Shown piece by piece: positions 34,806 to 45,347 of a stretch of 64,000 bases of DNA. Positions within the stretch are counted from its first letter, which is position 1. The number at the start of each line of letters is the position of its first letter. The translations under genes were made by a program, and so were the position numbers. The stretch covers positions 1,649,501-1,713,500 of the forward strand of contig NZ_CP033611.1 of NCBI RefSeq assembly GCF_003932735.1. Direction: 5' to 3'. This DNA comes from Rickettsiales endosymbiont of Stachyamoeba lipophora. GTDB taxonomy: Bacteria > Pseudomonadota > Alphaproteobacteria > Rickettsiales > 33-17. The notes under the pieces are model-generated. The model saw only the letters and a program-made list of their open reading frames with translations, was not told where the DNA came from and made no database searches.

Positions 34806-37800
34806 ATGCAAATACTTGTAGATAAACTAAACTATTTAATTAGAACAGATCTATCAAAACTTACTGAAGATATAGCAATTAATAATCCAACCGGGTATTT
34901 ATTGAAGGATGACAAATCCGGTATAGTTGAACCTATAACCATTATTTCTTTACATTTAAAGCTCCATACTCTTCCTTCGTATTTTGTAGAAATTTCAAAC
35001 AAACACCAAACTAGTATTAACAACTTAAGCAGCATTATTGAGGATAAACTTAATCAGGCTTTAGCCCAAAACAAATGCACCCAAACCACAATTGATGGTA
35101 TACAATGGTACATAAAAGCAGCCAATAGTTTAGAAGATATTAGCTTTATTATTAATTATCTTAACAGCATTGTTGAATTTACACCAACAACGCAACTTAT
35201 TCTTACCAACTCAGGTAGAGCTAAACTTAAACAAGATAGCGGTTTATTCTCTACAGCCAGTTATCTCACCCGTCCTTTATTAGGTTTAGAAGAAATATCC
35301 CAAAACAGTGAACAAAGCTATATTGAGAGCTTAATTACTAAAAAAGCTACTGAAATTTTGTTAGCCCGTGGAATACAAATTTCCGAAGAAGAAATTGCAA
35401 ATGAGCAACTTTTATATCCTCATAAGTCTTATTATGATGCACGTGATGATATTGCTGAAAGAAAAAGAGAAGAACTTGAACCAACTTTAAAAGTTGAAGC
35501 CACTAAATGGCTAATACAAAATGAATTACTAATAACCACTCCTGCAATTATCGATCCTGCTTTGAAAAAAGCTAATATGATTATAAGAGCAATTCAAGCT
35601 ACTCTTACTAGCAAAGCAACTAAAGCATATCAAGAGACTACAGAAAATCTGCTAAAAACAGATAACCTGGTGATAGCAACCAGGAAAAAAGCTCAAAAAC
35701 AGCACGATATTCCAACTTTTCTAAGTGAAGAATTTAATAAATTAAATAAAAGATCTGTTCAGTTAATTGAAGATTTTAAACAAGAAGATGATCAAATGAC
35801 AATTAGTTATCCATTAAGGGTAGCTTTAGCAGCGGAATATTTAGAATTTGTTTATACTAACTACAAAACACAAACCGTATCTCAAATTGCTGATACAACC
35901 AATAATATTGTTCAAGATCTAACCCAACGTATGAGCTTACTTCAGAATTCTTTACTTATTTCAGAGCCGGCAGCTGAGAAGAAATTCTTTACTAAAGACG
36001 CTGATGGAACTTTGCAACTTGATAATGGTAAGTATCAGCATTTTATTGGTGTATTATCCGCTCAAGTGATCCACAAAATTACTACAGAAACCGATAACAT
36101 TATTAATGTAATAAATATTGGTTTAGCCGGTGGAGAACAATTAACCGATTTAATTGCCCAAGAAAGAGCCAAAATCCAAACTAAAAATGATGCTAACCTT
36201 TCAAATAACAGATTTCCAACCTATTATACATTGCAATTACAGCTTTTTGATCAATTTTTAATCAAATTTATTCACAATCAGGCTCGAAATGGTAATATAG
36301 GACAACTTAATTTAGCAGATAATAACCTTAAAACATTGCTTGCTAGCAAGGTCGAGGCAAATCTACGCATTCAATTTTCTGATATAACTGAAAGCTATGC
36401 CCATACTGAATCTTTTACATTAATAAAATCATTATGTGATTTAGTAGATGGGGTTGTAAATGATCAGTTTTTCACTAACCGTCCAATGTATTTATTAGAA
36501 CATTTAATCCCTTTAGGTGAAAAAACACTTAATATATATAACAACATTGATCTCCTTAAAGAAAATAAAGTAGCAACAGCTACCGCTGCACCTTTTATTA
36601 TAGCTAATAATATATCTTTCAATACAGCTGTAATAGGAAGCAGCGTTTTAACCATGTATATTAGTGCAGTACTTGCTATATTGTACTCAGGCGTGTCTTT
36701 GTTAGGCAGCTTGGCTTTATCTTTATTTAGCTTACCTATTGTAGGTATTATAGCCGCTTTAGGAGGAACTATTATTGGATATGAAAAAGTTAATCCAGGA
36801 ACCATAGATAAACTCAAACAATATTTTACTTCTACTTCTTTTATCCATAACTTAAGTACAAGAATAGCAAATTTTGGGATAGGAGCAGGTTCTTCATCTG
36901 CTTATGTAACCTCCAGGTTAAATTTTAGCGTAATTAATGCGGCTTTAGTTTTATCACTTCCTTTGGCTATAATAGGTTATCCTATACCATTAATCTTGGC
37001 AGTGGCAACAGCAGGCACCCTTAAGACATTACCTCAATTTAATCTCTTAAAAAATCTTGCTGCCAATGTAGCTCAATTATTTGCAGCTTTTACTAATATT
37101 TTAAAAAATAACTTTGATCTTACTCCTTTTATATTGAAAATAGCTAACAATAAGCATACTCCTGAACTTTTTACCTTATATATACAAAAATTTGTATTAT
37201 TTTTATGGATTAATTTAGACCGTTCTCTCTCCCAGCAGCAGGCACTCAAAATTTTCATTCAAAATGCTGTGAATAAAGGCATATTGCCATCAGAATTGAT
37301 AGCTACAGAAAGTACCCAAAATTCTGCAATTTCTGCAGCACGCAATGCCAGCACTTTGATTTTTAAATCTATTTATGAATTTACCAAAAGCCCAGAGCTT
37401 AGCAAGTTAGTAGGAGATGTAATTCAAGGAAGAAAATACATCAATAAAAATATATTAGAGCAACAACAAACTATACAAAACTTACACCTAACACAATCGA
37501 GACTTAAAGCATTAAAGCTACAGCCCTCCCTTACTGCCCAAGAAAAAACCGAGCTACAAGATTATAATATAAAAATCCAAGAATTAAATAAAACTATTAA
37601 TGACTACCGTAAACATCTTAAAACAGATTTAACTAATATAACTCATGATGTATCAAATAATCTTAAGAATCTAATTACCAGTTTTATTTCAAAAGATAAC
37701 TCTATTTATGTAACTAATGTTATTTTGAATTTTATTAACGCTACTCACAATCAAATGACTGCAGAACAGTTAAAAAGCCTTTCAAGAATAAACTTTAGCT

Positions 37801-39257
37801 ATAATGAAATACATAACCTTACCGCTCAAGGCATGGATATATTAAACAGGATAGCTACTTCTTTCTTTGCTAATTTTAATAATAGGATTGATAATAAGCT
37901 AATTGATGAGTTAATTGAAAGTAGCCAGCAAATTCTTAAAGTTTATACTACCCCTTCTCCTTATGAAGGCCAAATCGGCAAAATTGCTGCTATAAGAAAA
38001 GCTATTTATCAATATGCAGAGATCGCCAATAGTGCAATCGCTTTAATTAATAAAGCCCTTGATATAGCGGTAGATATTATTAATGATAATAAATTTAAGC
38101 AAGAACTAACCAGTTTTATCTCAAATTTAGCTTCCTACACTATGAATAATACTAGCTTGCTAGATAAAATTATGCCGATTACTATTCCAAATCCTGGTCA
38201 AGCAATAATTCCAACACAATCTCAACCAGAAACTATACAAGCTGCTTCATCTAATAGCACATGGCATAGCAATCTTGAGCAAATTAATAATTTTGCTGAT
38301 GTACGGGTAAAAAATTTTCAAGTAAGAGCAATTGATTTTATTGCCCAAAAACGTAATGCATATTCTACCAGAAGATTTTATGTCAAAATGTTTGTATTAC
38401 CCTTATTGTCTATAGCACGTCTTTCAGTTAAACATGCAATACCTGCTAAAATGGATATAAGAACTACTACAATTAGCAAAGATACATTAGGTAACTTACA
38501 ACCGTCCAAGATATTTAAGATAGTTAATCCACTTAAAAGCTTTTTAAAAGGTATAAGTAACTTAACAAGACTAGCAGCCGATTCTCAAAAACAGTCTTTA
38601 CCTAAATTTTTGTTAGTTACCTTACCGTTTAGAAGCATGCTGTTTGGGGCATATTGTCTCAAAACACTTGGCCAATTAATGTTACTACCCATATTGAATT
38701 ATGGATTATTACTTGAAGCTGTAAAAATATTACTGAATATTTTTAATAACAATTATACACATAGGCTATTATATTTTAGACCAATCGAAATTTTCTTTAA
38801 GAGATGGTATAAAAAAGACTTAAACAATTTACGGGATTTAGTTGAACAAAAATCTAAAGAAGCTGATAAGAACAATTCTTATGTCAATCTTGGAGAAATT
38901 TTAACTAAATCTGCCTATCAAAAAAATATGCTTACAAATGGAATTTTTAAATCTTTTTTATATTCTCTTGATTTTGATAGCAAGCTAGCAAGCGAAATGA
39001 AGACCATGCATAACTTAGATTTTTATGGAATCACTATTGATTTAAAAACCCTGGCAGACCTTGCTGGCAAACAACATTTTGAAATTACACATTGTAATTT
39101 TGTCGGAGCCCAAGTTAATTTAAACGCCGTTCCTTCTAATAACATTGATAGCGTAGTAAATACTATTGTTCAAAAAATAAAGGACCCTATTGAACAGCAA
39201 CAATTTAGAGATGTTATAGCTAAAGCAATAAGTTTTAAAACTGATATGAGTAGATAA
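34806..39257 (+). CDS. Giant helical membrane protein of unknown function
   Basis: 1483 residues, largely alpha-helical and Asn/Ile/Leu/Lys-rich. Hydrophobic clusters lie near residues 610-662 (SVLTMYISAVLAILYSGVSL; LPIVGIIAALGGTIIGY), 705-740 and 1265-1313. A coiled coil lies near 884-938 (LHLTQSRLKALKLQPS...). Scattered Gln-rich pairs and a PNPGQAIIPTQSQP linker occur at ~1130. There is no N-terminal signal peptide and I recognise no domain. Size, helicity and internal membrane segments resemble large secreted or surface proteins of Rickettsiales; this is inference. It has its own consensus promoter and no operon partner. Confidence 0.88.
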   Translation: MQILVDKLNYLIRTDLSKLTEDIAINNPTGYLLKDDKSGIVEPITIISLHLKLHTLPSYFVEISNKHQTSINNLSSIIEDKLNQALAQNKCTQTTIDGIQWYIKAANSLEDISFIINYLNSIVEFTPTTQLILTNSGRAKLKQDSGLFSTASYLTRPLLGLEEISQNSEQSYIESLITKKATEILLARGIQISEEEIANEQLLYPHKSYYDARDDIAERKREELEPTLKVEATKWLIQNELLITTPAIIDPALKKANMIIRAIQATLTSKATKAYQETTENLLKTDNLVIATRKKAQKQHDIPTFLSEEFNKLNKRSVQLIEDFKQEDDQMTISYPLRVALAAEYLEFVYTNYKTQTVSQIADTTNNIVQDLTQRMSLLQNSLLISEPAAEKKFFTKDADGTLQLDNGKYQHFIGVLSAQVIHKITTETDNIINVINIGLAGGEQLTDLIAQERAKIQTKNDANLSNNRFPTYYTLQLQLFDQFLIKFIHNQARNGNIGQLNLADNNLKTLLASKVEANLRIQFSDITESYAHTESFTLIKSLCDLVDGVVNDQFFTNRPMYLLEHLIPLGEKTLNIYNNIDLLKENKVATATAAPFIIANNISFNTAVIGSSVLTMYISAVLAILYSGVSLLGSLALSLFSLPIVGIIAALGGTIIGYEKVNPGTIDKLKQYFTSTSFIHNLSTRIANFGIGAGSSSAYVTSRLNFSVINAALVLSLPLAIIGYPIPLILAVATAGTLKTLPQFNLLKNLAANVAQLFAAFTNILKNNFDLTPFILKIANNKHTPELFTLYIQKFVLFLWINLDRSLSQQQALKIFIQNAVNKGILPSELIATESTQNSAISAARNASTLIFKSIYEFTKSPELSKLVGDVIQGRKYINKNILEQQQTIQNLHLTQSRLKALKLQPSLTAQEKTELQDYNIKIQELNKTINDYRKHLKTDLTNITHDVSNNLKNLITSFISKDNSIYVTNVILNFINATHNQMTAEQLKSLSRINFSYNEIHNLTAQGMDILNRIATSFFANFNNRIDNKLIDELIESSQQILKVYTTPSPYEGQIGKIAAIRKAIYQYAEIANSAIALINKALDIAVDIINDNKFKQELTSFISNLASYTMNNTSLLDKIMPITIPNPGQAIIPTQSQPETIQAASSNSTWHSNLEQINNFADVRVKNFQVRAIDFIAQKRNAYSTRRFYVKMFVLPLLSIARLSVKHAIPAKMDIRTTTISKDTLGNLQPSKIFKIVNPLKSFLKGISNLTRLAADSQKQSLPKFLLVTLPFRSMLFGAYCLKTLGQLMLLPILNYGLLLEAVKILLNIFNNNYTHRLLYFRPIEIFFKRWYKKDLNNLRDLVEQKSKEADKNNSYVNLGEILTKSAYQKNMLTNGIFKSFLYSLDFDSKLASEMKTMHNLDFYGITIDLKTLADLAGKQHFEITHCNFVGAQVNLNAVPSNNIDSVVNTIVQKIKDPIEQQQFRDVIAKAISFKTDMSR

Positions 39258-39287
39258 TTACTAATTTAACAAAAAGCAGTTATTTAA

Positions 39288-39313
39288 AAGGATAAGTAAT
39301 AAATCTTATCCTT
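39288..39313. terminator. Hairpin between convergent genes
   Basis: AAGGATAAG (39288-39296) pairs with CTTATCCTT (39305-39313). On the minus strand the second arm is followed by TTTTAAA. It overlaps the last codons of the dipeptidase gene, so one structure may serve both convergent genes. Confidence 0.45.
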
Positions 39314-40007
39314 CCCAGCTCCCGTATAAAGCATTAGCCGCTCCTTTATGATAGGCCCAGTAACGATCACCATAAGACCAATGCCAAAATTCGGTTGGAT
39401 AATTAACAAAATCTACTGCCTCTAATGCCCTATTCATTATATGACGATGAAATTTAGCCTCATTAGAAATTTCATCTGAGCTAGTAAGGGACACTATTCC
39501 TTCAGTATCGTGTGCCCAATCTTTTGGATGAATGCCCATATCCACGGCCTCACCTTTATCATTAAGCAAGTATACATCAAAAGCTGCACCAGTTGAATGA
39601 GGAGGTATATTAAGGGATTTATCTTTATTAACTACCGGAGAAACCATTTTTATAGTTTCATCAAATATCATTTCTTCTGGCCAATCAGGATGCAAATATG
39701 CAATCTTAGCAAAACGCATATCAAATAATTTTTTTTGTAATTTAATACTTCTATAACCTTCATACAAACAAAATTTAAAACCCTGAGGAAGTAAGCTTTG
39801 AGCTTGCCTTAACCTCTCATACACCGTTTTTCTTAATTTAGTATAATCATTATTATTAGGAATTTCTGGTGAAGAACCATAAATAATTGCGGTTTGCAAG
39901 GTAAGGTCAAGCATCTCTTCCTGATTATCTTTAATCTCTATTGCTAAAATACGTGGATCAGCAATCAATATAATTGCTTCATTTTTATTACGCTCTGTCA
40001 TAACCAT
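39306..40007 (-). CDS. ddpX: D-alanyl-D-alanine dipeptidase (M15D, VanX/DdpX type)
   Basis: 233 residues. The zinc-site motifs of peptidase family M15D are present: PPHSTGAAFDVYLLND (S/H-x-x-G-x-A-x-D) near residue 137 and EFWHWSYGDRYWAYH near residue 207, with the upstream GYRSIKLQKKLFD. The enzyme hydrolyses D-Ala-D-Ala; outside vancomycin resistance it is thought to recycle cell-wall dipeptide. No vanR/S/H/A genes accompany it, so a resistance role is not supported. There is no signal peptide, so it is probably cytoplasmic. Confidence 0.9.
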   Translation of the reverse strand: MVMTERNKNEAIILIADPRILAIEIKDNQEEMLDLTLQTAIIYGSSPEIPNNNDYTKLRKTVYERLRQAQSLLPQGFKFCLYEGYRSIKLQKKLFDMRFAKIAYLHPDWPEEMIFDETIKMVSPVVNKDKSLNIPPHSTGAAFDVYLLNDKGEAVDMGIHPKDWAHDTEGIVSLTSSDEISNEAKFHRHIMNRALEAVDFVNYPTEFWHWSYGDRYWAYHKGAANALYGSWEG

Positions 40008-40197
40008 CTTCTTACTTTAACAGCACTTATACATAAAGTTTAATAAATCCACTTTGAATTTAAAAGGGTTTATTTATTAGAGACTTATTAAAGTTAGAAA
40101 AAAACGGAAAAAAACAGAATTTATTTAGATATGAAAGAGCATTGCAGGCAAGCTTTAACACTTTAGTGGACTGAGTTTTAAAAGAAGCCTCTTTTAC

Positions 40198-43100
40198 CTA
40201 CCTAGGAAGAAATTCGAAATGACGTACAGAATCTTTAATTTCATCAAATAAACGATAATTAATTTTAATTTTTTGATTAAGATCAATAGTAATCAGCTGA
40301 TTATCAAGATGAGTTCTAAGAGTTATATTTACCATTCTTCCTTGATCTGAACGTTGTAACGTTTCTATTATTTCAGGATTATCAATTTCTAAAGCAAGAC
40401 GAGGATAATTATCTAAAATAACATTAATTAAATATTCAGCTTTTTGAACAATTATTCTAAGCCCTCCACCTTCATCACGATAGGCGTTAACTTCTAAATA
40501 TAGCGGTCTTCTAGTTTCAAATAGATTTTTAGCTGCATCAAGTAGATCTTGATCAAAAATTGAAACTTCATATGTATGAAAAGGATCGGAAACAGCAATA
40601 TAAGCAAAACGCCCCTTTTGAGAAACGCGCATTCTTACCTCAATGGGTAATACTGCCAGTTTATAAACTCTATCCTTACCACCCACAATTTCGTTTAACG
40701 TTTCATAATCTACCATATGCAACTCATCAATATATTTTTTATATTGATTCAGTGGATGATCATGAAAATAGAAACCAAAAGCTTGATATTCACCTTCTAA
40801 CCTAACATCAAAACTATACTCTTCCAATTTTGGTAAGTTAAGCTTGTTGATACTATGCAAATTAGTAGAACCTAAAGATTCAAACAATCCTAATTGAGAG
40901 CTATTACTGGCCGCTTTTAATGAATCATAAAACTTAATAATATGTTCAATTTGCTCAACAATTTCAGCCCGAACCGGATGTATAGAATCAAAGCTCCCAG
41001 ATTTAGCTAAATTTTCTATAAAACGCTTATTAATAATTAGCCCATTAATTTTTTGTAGAAAATCTTCTAAATCCTTAAATGCTCCTTTTTCCATTCCAAC
41101 TTTAATAATTTCATCAATCTGGCCTACTCCAATATTTTTAAGAGCCGCCATACCGTAACGAATACATTTTGTTCCCTGCTCATCTAACTCTAGACTAAAT
41201 TTAGCTTGGGATTTATTAATATCAGGAGGTAAAATCTTAATTTTAGCATTCTTAGCTTCTTGTAAGAAAATTGCAATTTTCTCTGTATTCATTAATTCTA
41301 AATTTAAGTTGGCAATTAAAAACTCTACTCTAAAATTAGCTTTTAAATATGCGGTTTGATAAGAAATTAAACCATAAGCAGCCGCATGAGATTTATTAAA
41401 TCCGTAGCTAGCAAATTTCGCTACCAGATCAAAAATATGGCTAGCTTGGTTTGCTTCAATGTTGTTTTTAATTGCACCAGTTACAAATATTTCCCGTTGT
41501 GCATCCATCTCTGCTTTAATTTTCTTACCCATGGCTCTTCTAAGTAAATCCGCATTACCCAAAGAATATCCAGCAAGAATTTGCGCCAGCTGCATTACTT
41601 GTTCTTGATAAATTATTACCCCAAAGGTTTCTTTAAGAATACCTTCTAACAATGGATGGATATAATCTGGCTCTTCTAGTCCATGCTTACGAGCGATATA
41701 GGAGGGAATATTATCCATAGGACCTGGCCTATATAAAGCGCCAAGAGCTATTAAATCTTCAATAGAATCAGGTCTTAACTTTCTTAAAGTATCTCGCATT
41801 CCTCTGCTTTCAAACTGGAACACCCCTACCCCATCACCTTGAGATAGCATTTCATAAGTTAGCGGATCTTTAAAAGAAATTTTTTCAATATCAACTAGGA
41901 TATTTTGAGTTTTAAGTAGATCTATTGTATGCTGAATGATGGTAAGAGTCTTTAATCCTAAAAAGTCAAATTTAACTAGCCCTGCCATCTCTGCATATTT
42001 CATCGAATATTGGATAACAGGAATTTCTGATTTTTGATCACTGTAAAGTGGTACAATTTCAGTTAAATCCCTATCCGCTATCACTACACCTGCGGCGTGA
42101 GTAGAAGCATGACGATAAATACCTTCTAAGCTTAAAGCAATATCCACCAGTTTTTTAACTTCTTCACTGCCTTTAATTTCTTTTTGTAAATTAGGTTCTA
42201 GATCAATAGCCTGAGCAAGAGTTACAGGGCTTGCAGGGTTATGTGGAACCATTTTACTAATTTTATCTACCTGCCCATAAGGCATTTGCATTACTCTTCC
42301 CACATCCTTAAGTACTGCACGAGCTTGCAACTTTCCAAAAGTAATAATTTGAGCAACCCTACTTGAGCCATATTTATTTCTTACATATTCAATGACCTGA
42401 TCTCGCTTTTCTTGACAAAAATCAATATCAAAATCTGGCATAGAAATACGATCAGGATTAAGAAAACGCTCAAATAGCAAACCAAAGCGAAGAGGATCTA
42501 AATCAGTGATCTCAAGGCACCATGCGACAAGCGAACCAGCACCCGACCCTCTTCCTGGACCTACTGGTACATTATTTCGCTTACTCCATTTAATAAAATC
42601 TGAAACTATTAAGAAGTAGCCAGAAAATTTCATCGAAGTAATAACTTTTAATTCAAAATCCAGCCGCTCTTGATATTCTTTAACAACTTGGGTAAATTGC
42701 TCATCAGCAAGGTTTTCAAGTTCCTTTTTCTGTATAAGTCGAGCTTCTAACCCGCTATTTGCATTATCAATAAGAGATTTATCCTCATCTTCTTGATTAT
42801 TCCCGGTAAAAGTCGGTAACATTGGTTTTTCAGGTTCACTCATCACCGAACAACGTTCAGCGATAAGCATAGTATTAGCTAATGCCTCAGGCAAATCAGC
42901 AAAGAGCTCATTCATTTGAGCTGTATTTTTAAAATAATGTTCTTTAGATGATTTAGTCCTGTCCTCTACCATTAAATAGGTGCTATTGGCAATGCACAAC
43001 AAAATATCATGGGCTTTATGCATGCTCGGAGCATCATAAAAAATCTGGTTAGTCGCCACTATTGGTAAATGCTTATCAAAGGCCAGATTTAAAACTTTTT

Positions 43101-43647
43101 CCTCAAGCACAGCATCATAATCATCATCTCTTTCTATTTCAATATATAGCCGATCACTAAAATCATTTTGTAATTCATTGATATAATCATTAGCTTGGAT
43201 GCTCTGCCCAGCTTTTAAAAGCTTATTTAACCTGCCTTTATTCGAAGCAGTTAGAGCAATTAATCCATTGCTATGTTCTTTAATAATCTCATAATGTATT
43301 GCAAAGCTGTGTAATTTAGGAACAGGATTAAGATAAATTTGACTAACAATATGCAGTAAATTTTTATAACCCTCTTGATTTTGAGCATAAAGATTTAAAC
43401 AATCTATATCATATTTATTATACCCATAATCGATATATATAGGAATCTCGCAAGCGATAATTGGCTTGATACCATTTTTGGCAGATTCAACTGAAAACTC
43501 TAAAGCACCAAATAAATTACCCTTATCGCATAATGCTATAGCAGGCATATTATTAGCTTTAGCTAATTCTACTATTTTACTAATATTTAGTGTAGATTGT
43601 GCAAGTGAATAAGAACTGTGTACTTTAAGATGAATAAAAGGATGCAT
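40198..43647 (-). CDS. dnaE: DNA polymerase III subunit alpha
   Basis: 1149 residues, normal for DnaE. In order: N-terminal PHP domain (FIHLKVHSSYSLAQSTLNIS), the polymerase core with PVGPGRGSGAGSLVAWCLEI and the catalytic-aspartate segment ISMPDFDIDFCQEKRDQVIE, then VGVFQFESRGMRDTLRKL and FGVIIYQEQVMQLA, helix-hairpin-helix region, and an internal clamp-binding motif SQLGLFESL near residue 920. C-terminal OB-fold and tau-binding regions follow. It synthesises DNA at the replication fork. It starts 31 bases downstream of tRNA-Arg(ACG) on the same strand; no strong Shine-Dalgarno is visible. Confidence 0.98.
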   Translation of the reverse strand: MHPFIHLKVHSSYSLAQSTLNISKIVELAKANNMPAIALCDKGNLFGALEFSVESAKNGIKPIIACEIPIYIDYGYNKYDIDCLNLYAQNQEGYKNLLHIVSQIYLNPVPKLHSFAIHYEIIKEHSNGLIALTASNKGRLNKLLKAGQSIQANDYINELQNDFSDRLYIEIERDDDYDAVLEEKVLNLAFDKHLPIVATNQIFYDAPSMHKAHDILLCIANSTYLMVEDRTKSSKEHYFKNTAQMNELFADLPEALANTMLIAERCSVMSEPEKPMLPTFTGNNQEDEDKSLIDNANSGLEARLIQKKELENLADEQFTQVVKEYQERLDFELKVITSMKFSGYFLIVSDFIKWSKRNNVPVGPGRGSGAGSLVAWCLEITDLDPLRFGLLFERFLNPDRISMPDFDIDFCQEKRDQVIEYVRNKYGSSRVAQIITFGKLQARAVLKDVGRVMQMPYGQVDKISKMVPHNPASPVTLAQAIDLEPNLQKEIKGSEEVKKLVDIALSLEGIYRHASTHAAGVVIADRDLTEIVPLYSDQKSEIPVIQYSMKYAEMAGLVKFDFLGLKTLTIIQHTIDLLKTQNILVDIEKISFKDPLTYEMLSQGDGVGVFQFESRGMRDTLRKLRPDSIEDLIALGALYRPGPMDNIPSYIARKHGLEEPDYIHPLLEGILKETFGVIIYQEQVMQLAQILAGYSLGNADLLRRAMGKKIKAEMDAQREIFVTGAIKNNIEANQASHIFDLVAKFASYGFNKSHAAAYGLISYQTAYLKANFRVEFLIANLNLELMNTEKIAIFLQEAKNAKIKILPPDINKSQAKFSLELDEQGTKCIRYGMAALKNIGVGQIDEIIKVGMEKGAFKDLEDFLQKINGLIINKRFIENLAKSGSFDSIHPVRAEIVEQIEHIIKFYDSLKAASNSSQLGLFESLGSTNLHSINKLNLPKLEEYSFDVRLEGEYQAFGFYFHDHPLNQYKKYIDELHMVDYETLNEIVGGKDRVYKLAVLPIEVRMRVSQKGRFAYIAVSDPFHTYEVSIFDQDLLDAAKNLFETRRPLYLEVNAYRDEGGGLRIIVQKAEYLINVILDNYPRLALEIDNPEIIETLQRSDQGRMVNITLRTHLDNQLITIDLNQKIKINYRLFDEIKDSVRHFEFLPR

Positions 43648-43678
43648 TGCTAAAAATAAGCATCTAAATGTTTAAGTA

Positions 43679-43755
43679 TGGTGCACCCTGAGCGATTCGA
43701 ACGCCCGACCTTTAGATTCGTAGTCTAATGCTCTATCCAGCTGAGCTAAGGGTGC
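43679..43755 (-). tRNA. tRNA-Arg(ACG)
   Basis: Minus-strand cloverleaf with acceptor GCACCCT/AGGGTGC, D-arm GCTCAGCTGGATAGAGC, anticodon loop CTACGAA (anticodon ACG), T-loop TTCGAAT and encoded CCA. It lies just upstream of dnaE and may share its transcript. Its 5' half is almost identical to that of tRNA-Arg(TCT) at 54008. Confidence 0.97.
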
Positions 43756-44083
43756 ATTTCTTAGGGGCAGTTGTAACGAAGAATTAAAATTTCGTCAAGA
43801 GTTAAGTATAACTGGATAGCTATATATTAATACATAGCCGTTGAATATATAGTTTAACAGCACAGCAGCTTAAAACCTTTACAAATTATTCTTTTTATCT
43901 ATTAGTTTCAAGCTCATACAAATAATTAGCAGCAAAAAATAACATAATTTTACAACTTTAGTATTAATAATATTAATATTCCTCTTCTAAAACCAGAGCA
44001 ACCATGCTTAATTTAATCTAGATATAATTTCTTGATTATTAGCTAAAACTACTTTATTTTCTGCTCAAAAATATTAAGGTTTT
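43756..44083. other. Intergenic region between divergent units
   Basis: About 330 AT-rich bases between the divergent tRNA-Arg/dnaE unit and xthA. It presumably holds both promoters. No further element is recognised. Confidence 0.5.
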
Positions 44084-44881
44084 ATGCTTAAATTATCTTG
44101 CTGGAATGTTAACTCACTACCGGCCAGAATAGATCTGGTGAAAGAATTTATTACTCAAGAAAACCCAGATGTTCTAATTTTTCAAGAACTTAAAACAATT
44201 ACTGAAAGCTTTCCATATGAATTTTTTAGTGATTTAGGTTACAACTCACAGGTGTATGGGCAAAAGACCTATAATGGGGTTGCAATTATTAGCAAGCATT
44301 TGGTTGAAGAAACTATTTTAGGTAAAGAAGTTTTTCATGAAGATGAACACGCCAGATATATTGAAAGTTTAATTAATTTTAATGGCCAAATTCTTAGGAT
44401 AGGTAATGTGTATGTACCTAATGGTGGAGAGGTAGGATCAGATAAATTTGAGTATAAGCTAAAATTTTTAGATAGGCTTTATGAGCATTTACAGCAAGTT
44501 TGTTCTTGGAAGGAACATTTTGTCATTGGCGGAGACTTTAATATAGCTCCAGAAAATATAGATGTATATGATAGCTCTCAACTTTTTAATCATACCTGCT
44601 TTCATGTTGAAGAACAAAAACGCTTAAATAAAATTTTCAATTTACCGTTATTTGATGGCTATAGATTACTTCATCCTAATACCCAGCAATTTTCTTGGTG
44701 GGATTATAGAGCCGGAGCGTTTCAACGCAATCAAGGCATGAGAATTGATCATTTACTTTTTTCTCCTCAGCTTATAGATTACGTGGAAGAAATTTATTTT
44801 AGTAAGGAATTTAGGTCAAAACCAAAGCCATCCGATCATATACCATTAACTGCACTAATTAATTTTAACAGAGGAAAATAA
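44084..44881 (+). CDS. xthA: Exodeoxyribonuclease III
   Basis: 265 residues. ExoIII/APE fold motifs are complete: LSCWNVNSLPARIDLVKEFI, DVLIFQELK (metal-binding Glu), GNVYVPNGGEVGSDKFEYKL, VIGGDFNIAPENIDVYD (catalytic Asp/Asn), SWWDYRAGAFQRNQGMRIDH and the final SDHIPL His. It cleaves abasic sites and degrades 3' ends in base-excision repair. It is followed after two bases by the gapR gene, implying a shared mRNA. Confidence 0.96.
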   Translation: MLKLSCWNVNSLPARIDLVKEFITQENPDVLIFQELKTITESFPYEFFSDLGYNSQVYGQKTYNGVAIISKHLVEETILGKEVFHEDEHARYIESLINFNGQILRIGNVYVPNGGEVGSDKFEYKLKFLDRLYEHLQQVCSWKEHFVIGGDFNIAPENIDVYDSSQLFNHTCFHVEEQKRLNKIFNLPLFDGYRLLHPNTQQFSWWDYRAGAFQRNQGMRIDHLLFSPQLIDYVEEIYFSKEFRSKPKPSDHIPLTALINFNRGK

Positions 44882-44883
44882 TC

Positions 44884-45141
44884 ATGAGTGACTTATTAGA
44901 AACAATAGATACTAGCACCGCAACATTACTTAAACAATATATTGATAGACTAACCCGACTTGAGCAAGAGAAAAAAGATTTATCTCAAGACATCAATGAA
45001 ATTTACGCAGAAGCAAAATCCAATGGATTCGATACTAAAACTATCAAAAAAATCTTAAGCATCCTTAAAAAAGATCAACATCAAATAGCTGAAGAAGAAG
45101 CCTTATTAGAGACCTATAAAATAGCATTAGGACTTATTTAA
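44884..45141 (+). CDS. gapR: GapR family DNA-binding protein (DUF2312)
   Basis: 85 residues, the typical size. The family core is clear: [40 protein letters not shown] and the end [16 protein letters not shown]. In Caulobacter, GapR is a nucleoid protein that binds overtwisted AT-rich DNA and assists replication and transcription. AGAGGA lies ~10 bases before the ATG. The stop overlaps the ATG of the next gene (TAATG). Confidence 0.93.
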   Translation: MSDLLETIDTSTATLLKQYIDRLTRLEQEKKDLSQDINEIYAEAKSNGFDTKTIKKILSILKKDQHQIAEEEALLETYKIALGLI

Positions 45142-45308
45142 TGTTTAACGAAACATTATTAGAAATTTTAGTTTGTCCTCTTACCAAAGAACCTTTGGAG
45201 CATGATACTCAAGCACAAGAGTTAATTTCAAAAGCTGCAGGTCTTGCTTTTCCTATCAGAGATGGTATTCCTATCATGCTTGTTGATGAAGCTAGAAAAT
45301 TAAGATAA
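45141..45308 (+). CDS. Trm112/YcaR-like small protein
   Basis: 55 residues, ATG at 45141 sharing a base with the gapR stop. It reads [19 protein letters not shown] then [20 protein letters not shown], the pattern of the bacterial Trm112-like (UPF0434) family, which keeps the hallmark [10 protein letters not shown]. The second Cys of the first pair is absent, as in many bacterial members. It may be a small methyltransferase partner; role unproven. Confidence 0.9.
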   Translation: MFNETLLEILVCPLTKEPLEHDTQAQELISKAAGLAFPIRDGIPIMLVDEARKLR

Positions 45309-45347
45309 TTTCTTTAGCAATAGTACTGATAAAAGCTGAAATTATAA

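Noticed and set aside
36464-36817. 117-residue minus-strand frame inside the 1483-residue gene
   Set aside because: Antisense of membrane segments; no ribosome-binding site and no independent support.
39306-40007. Vancomycin resistance locus
   Set aside because: Only a VanX-like dipeptidase is present, without ligase, reductase or regulators. Such enzymes occur alone in many Gram-negative genomes.
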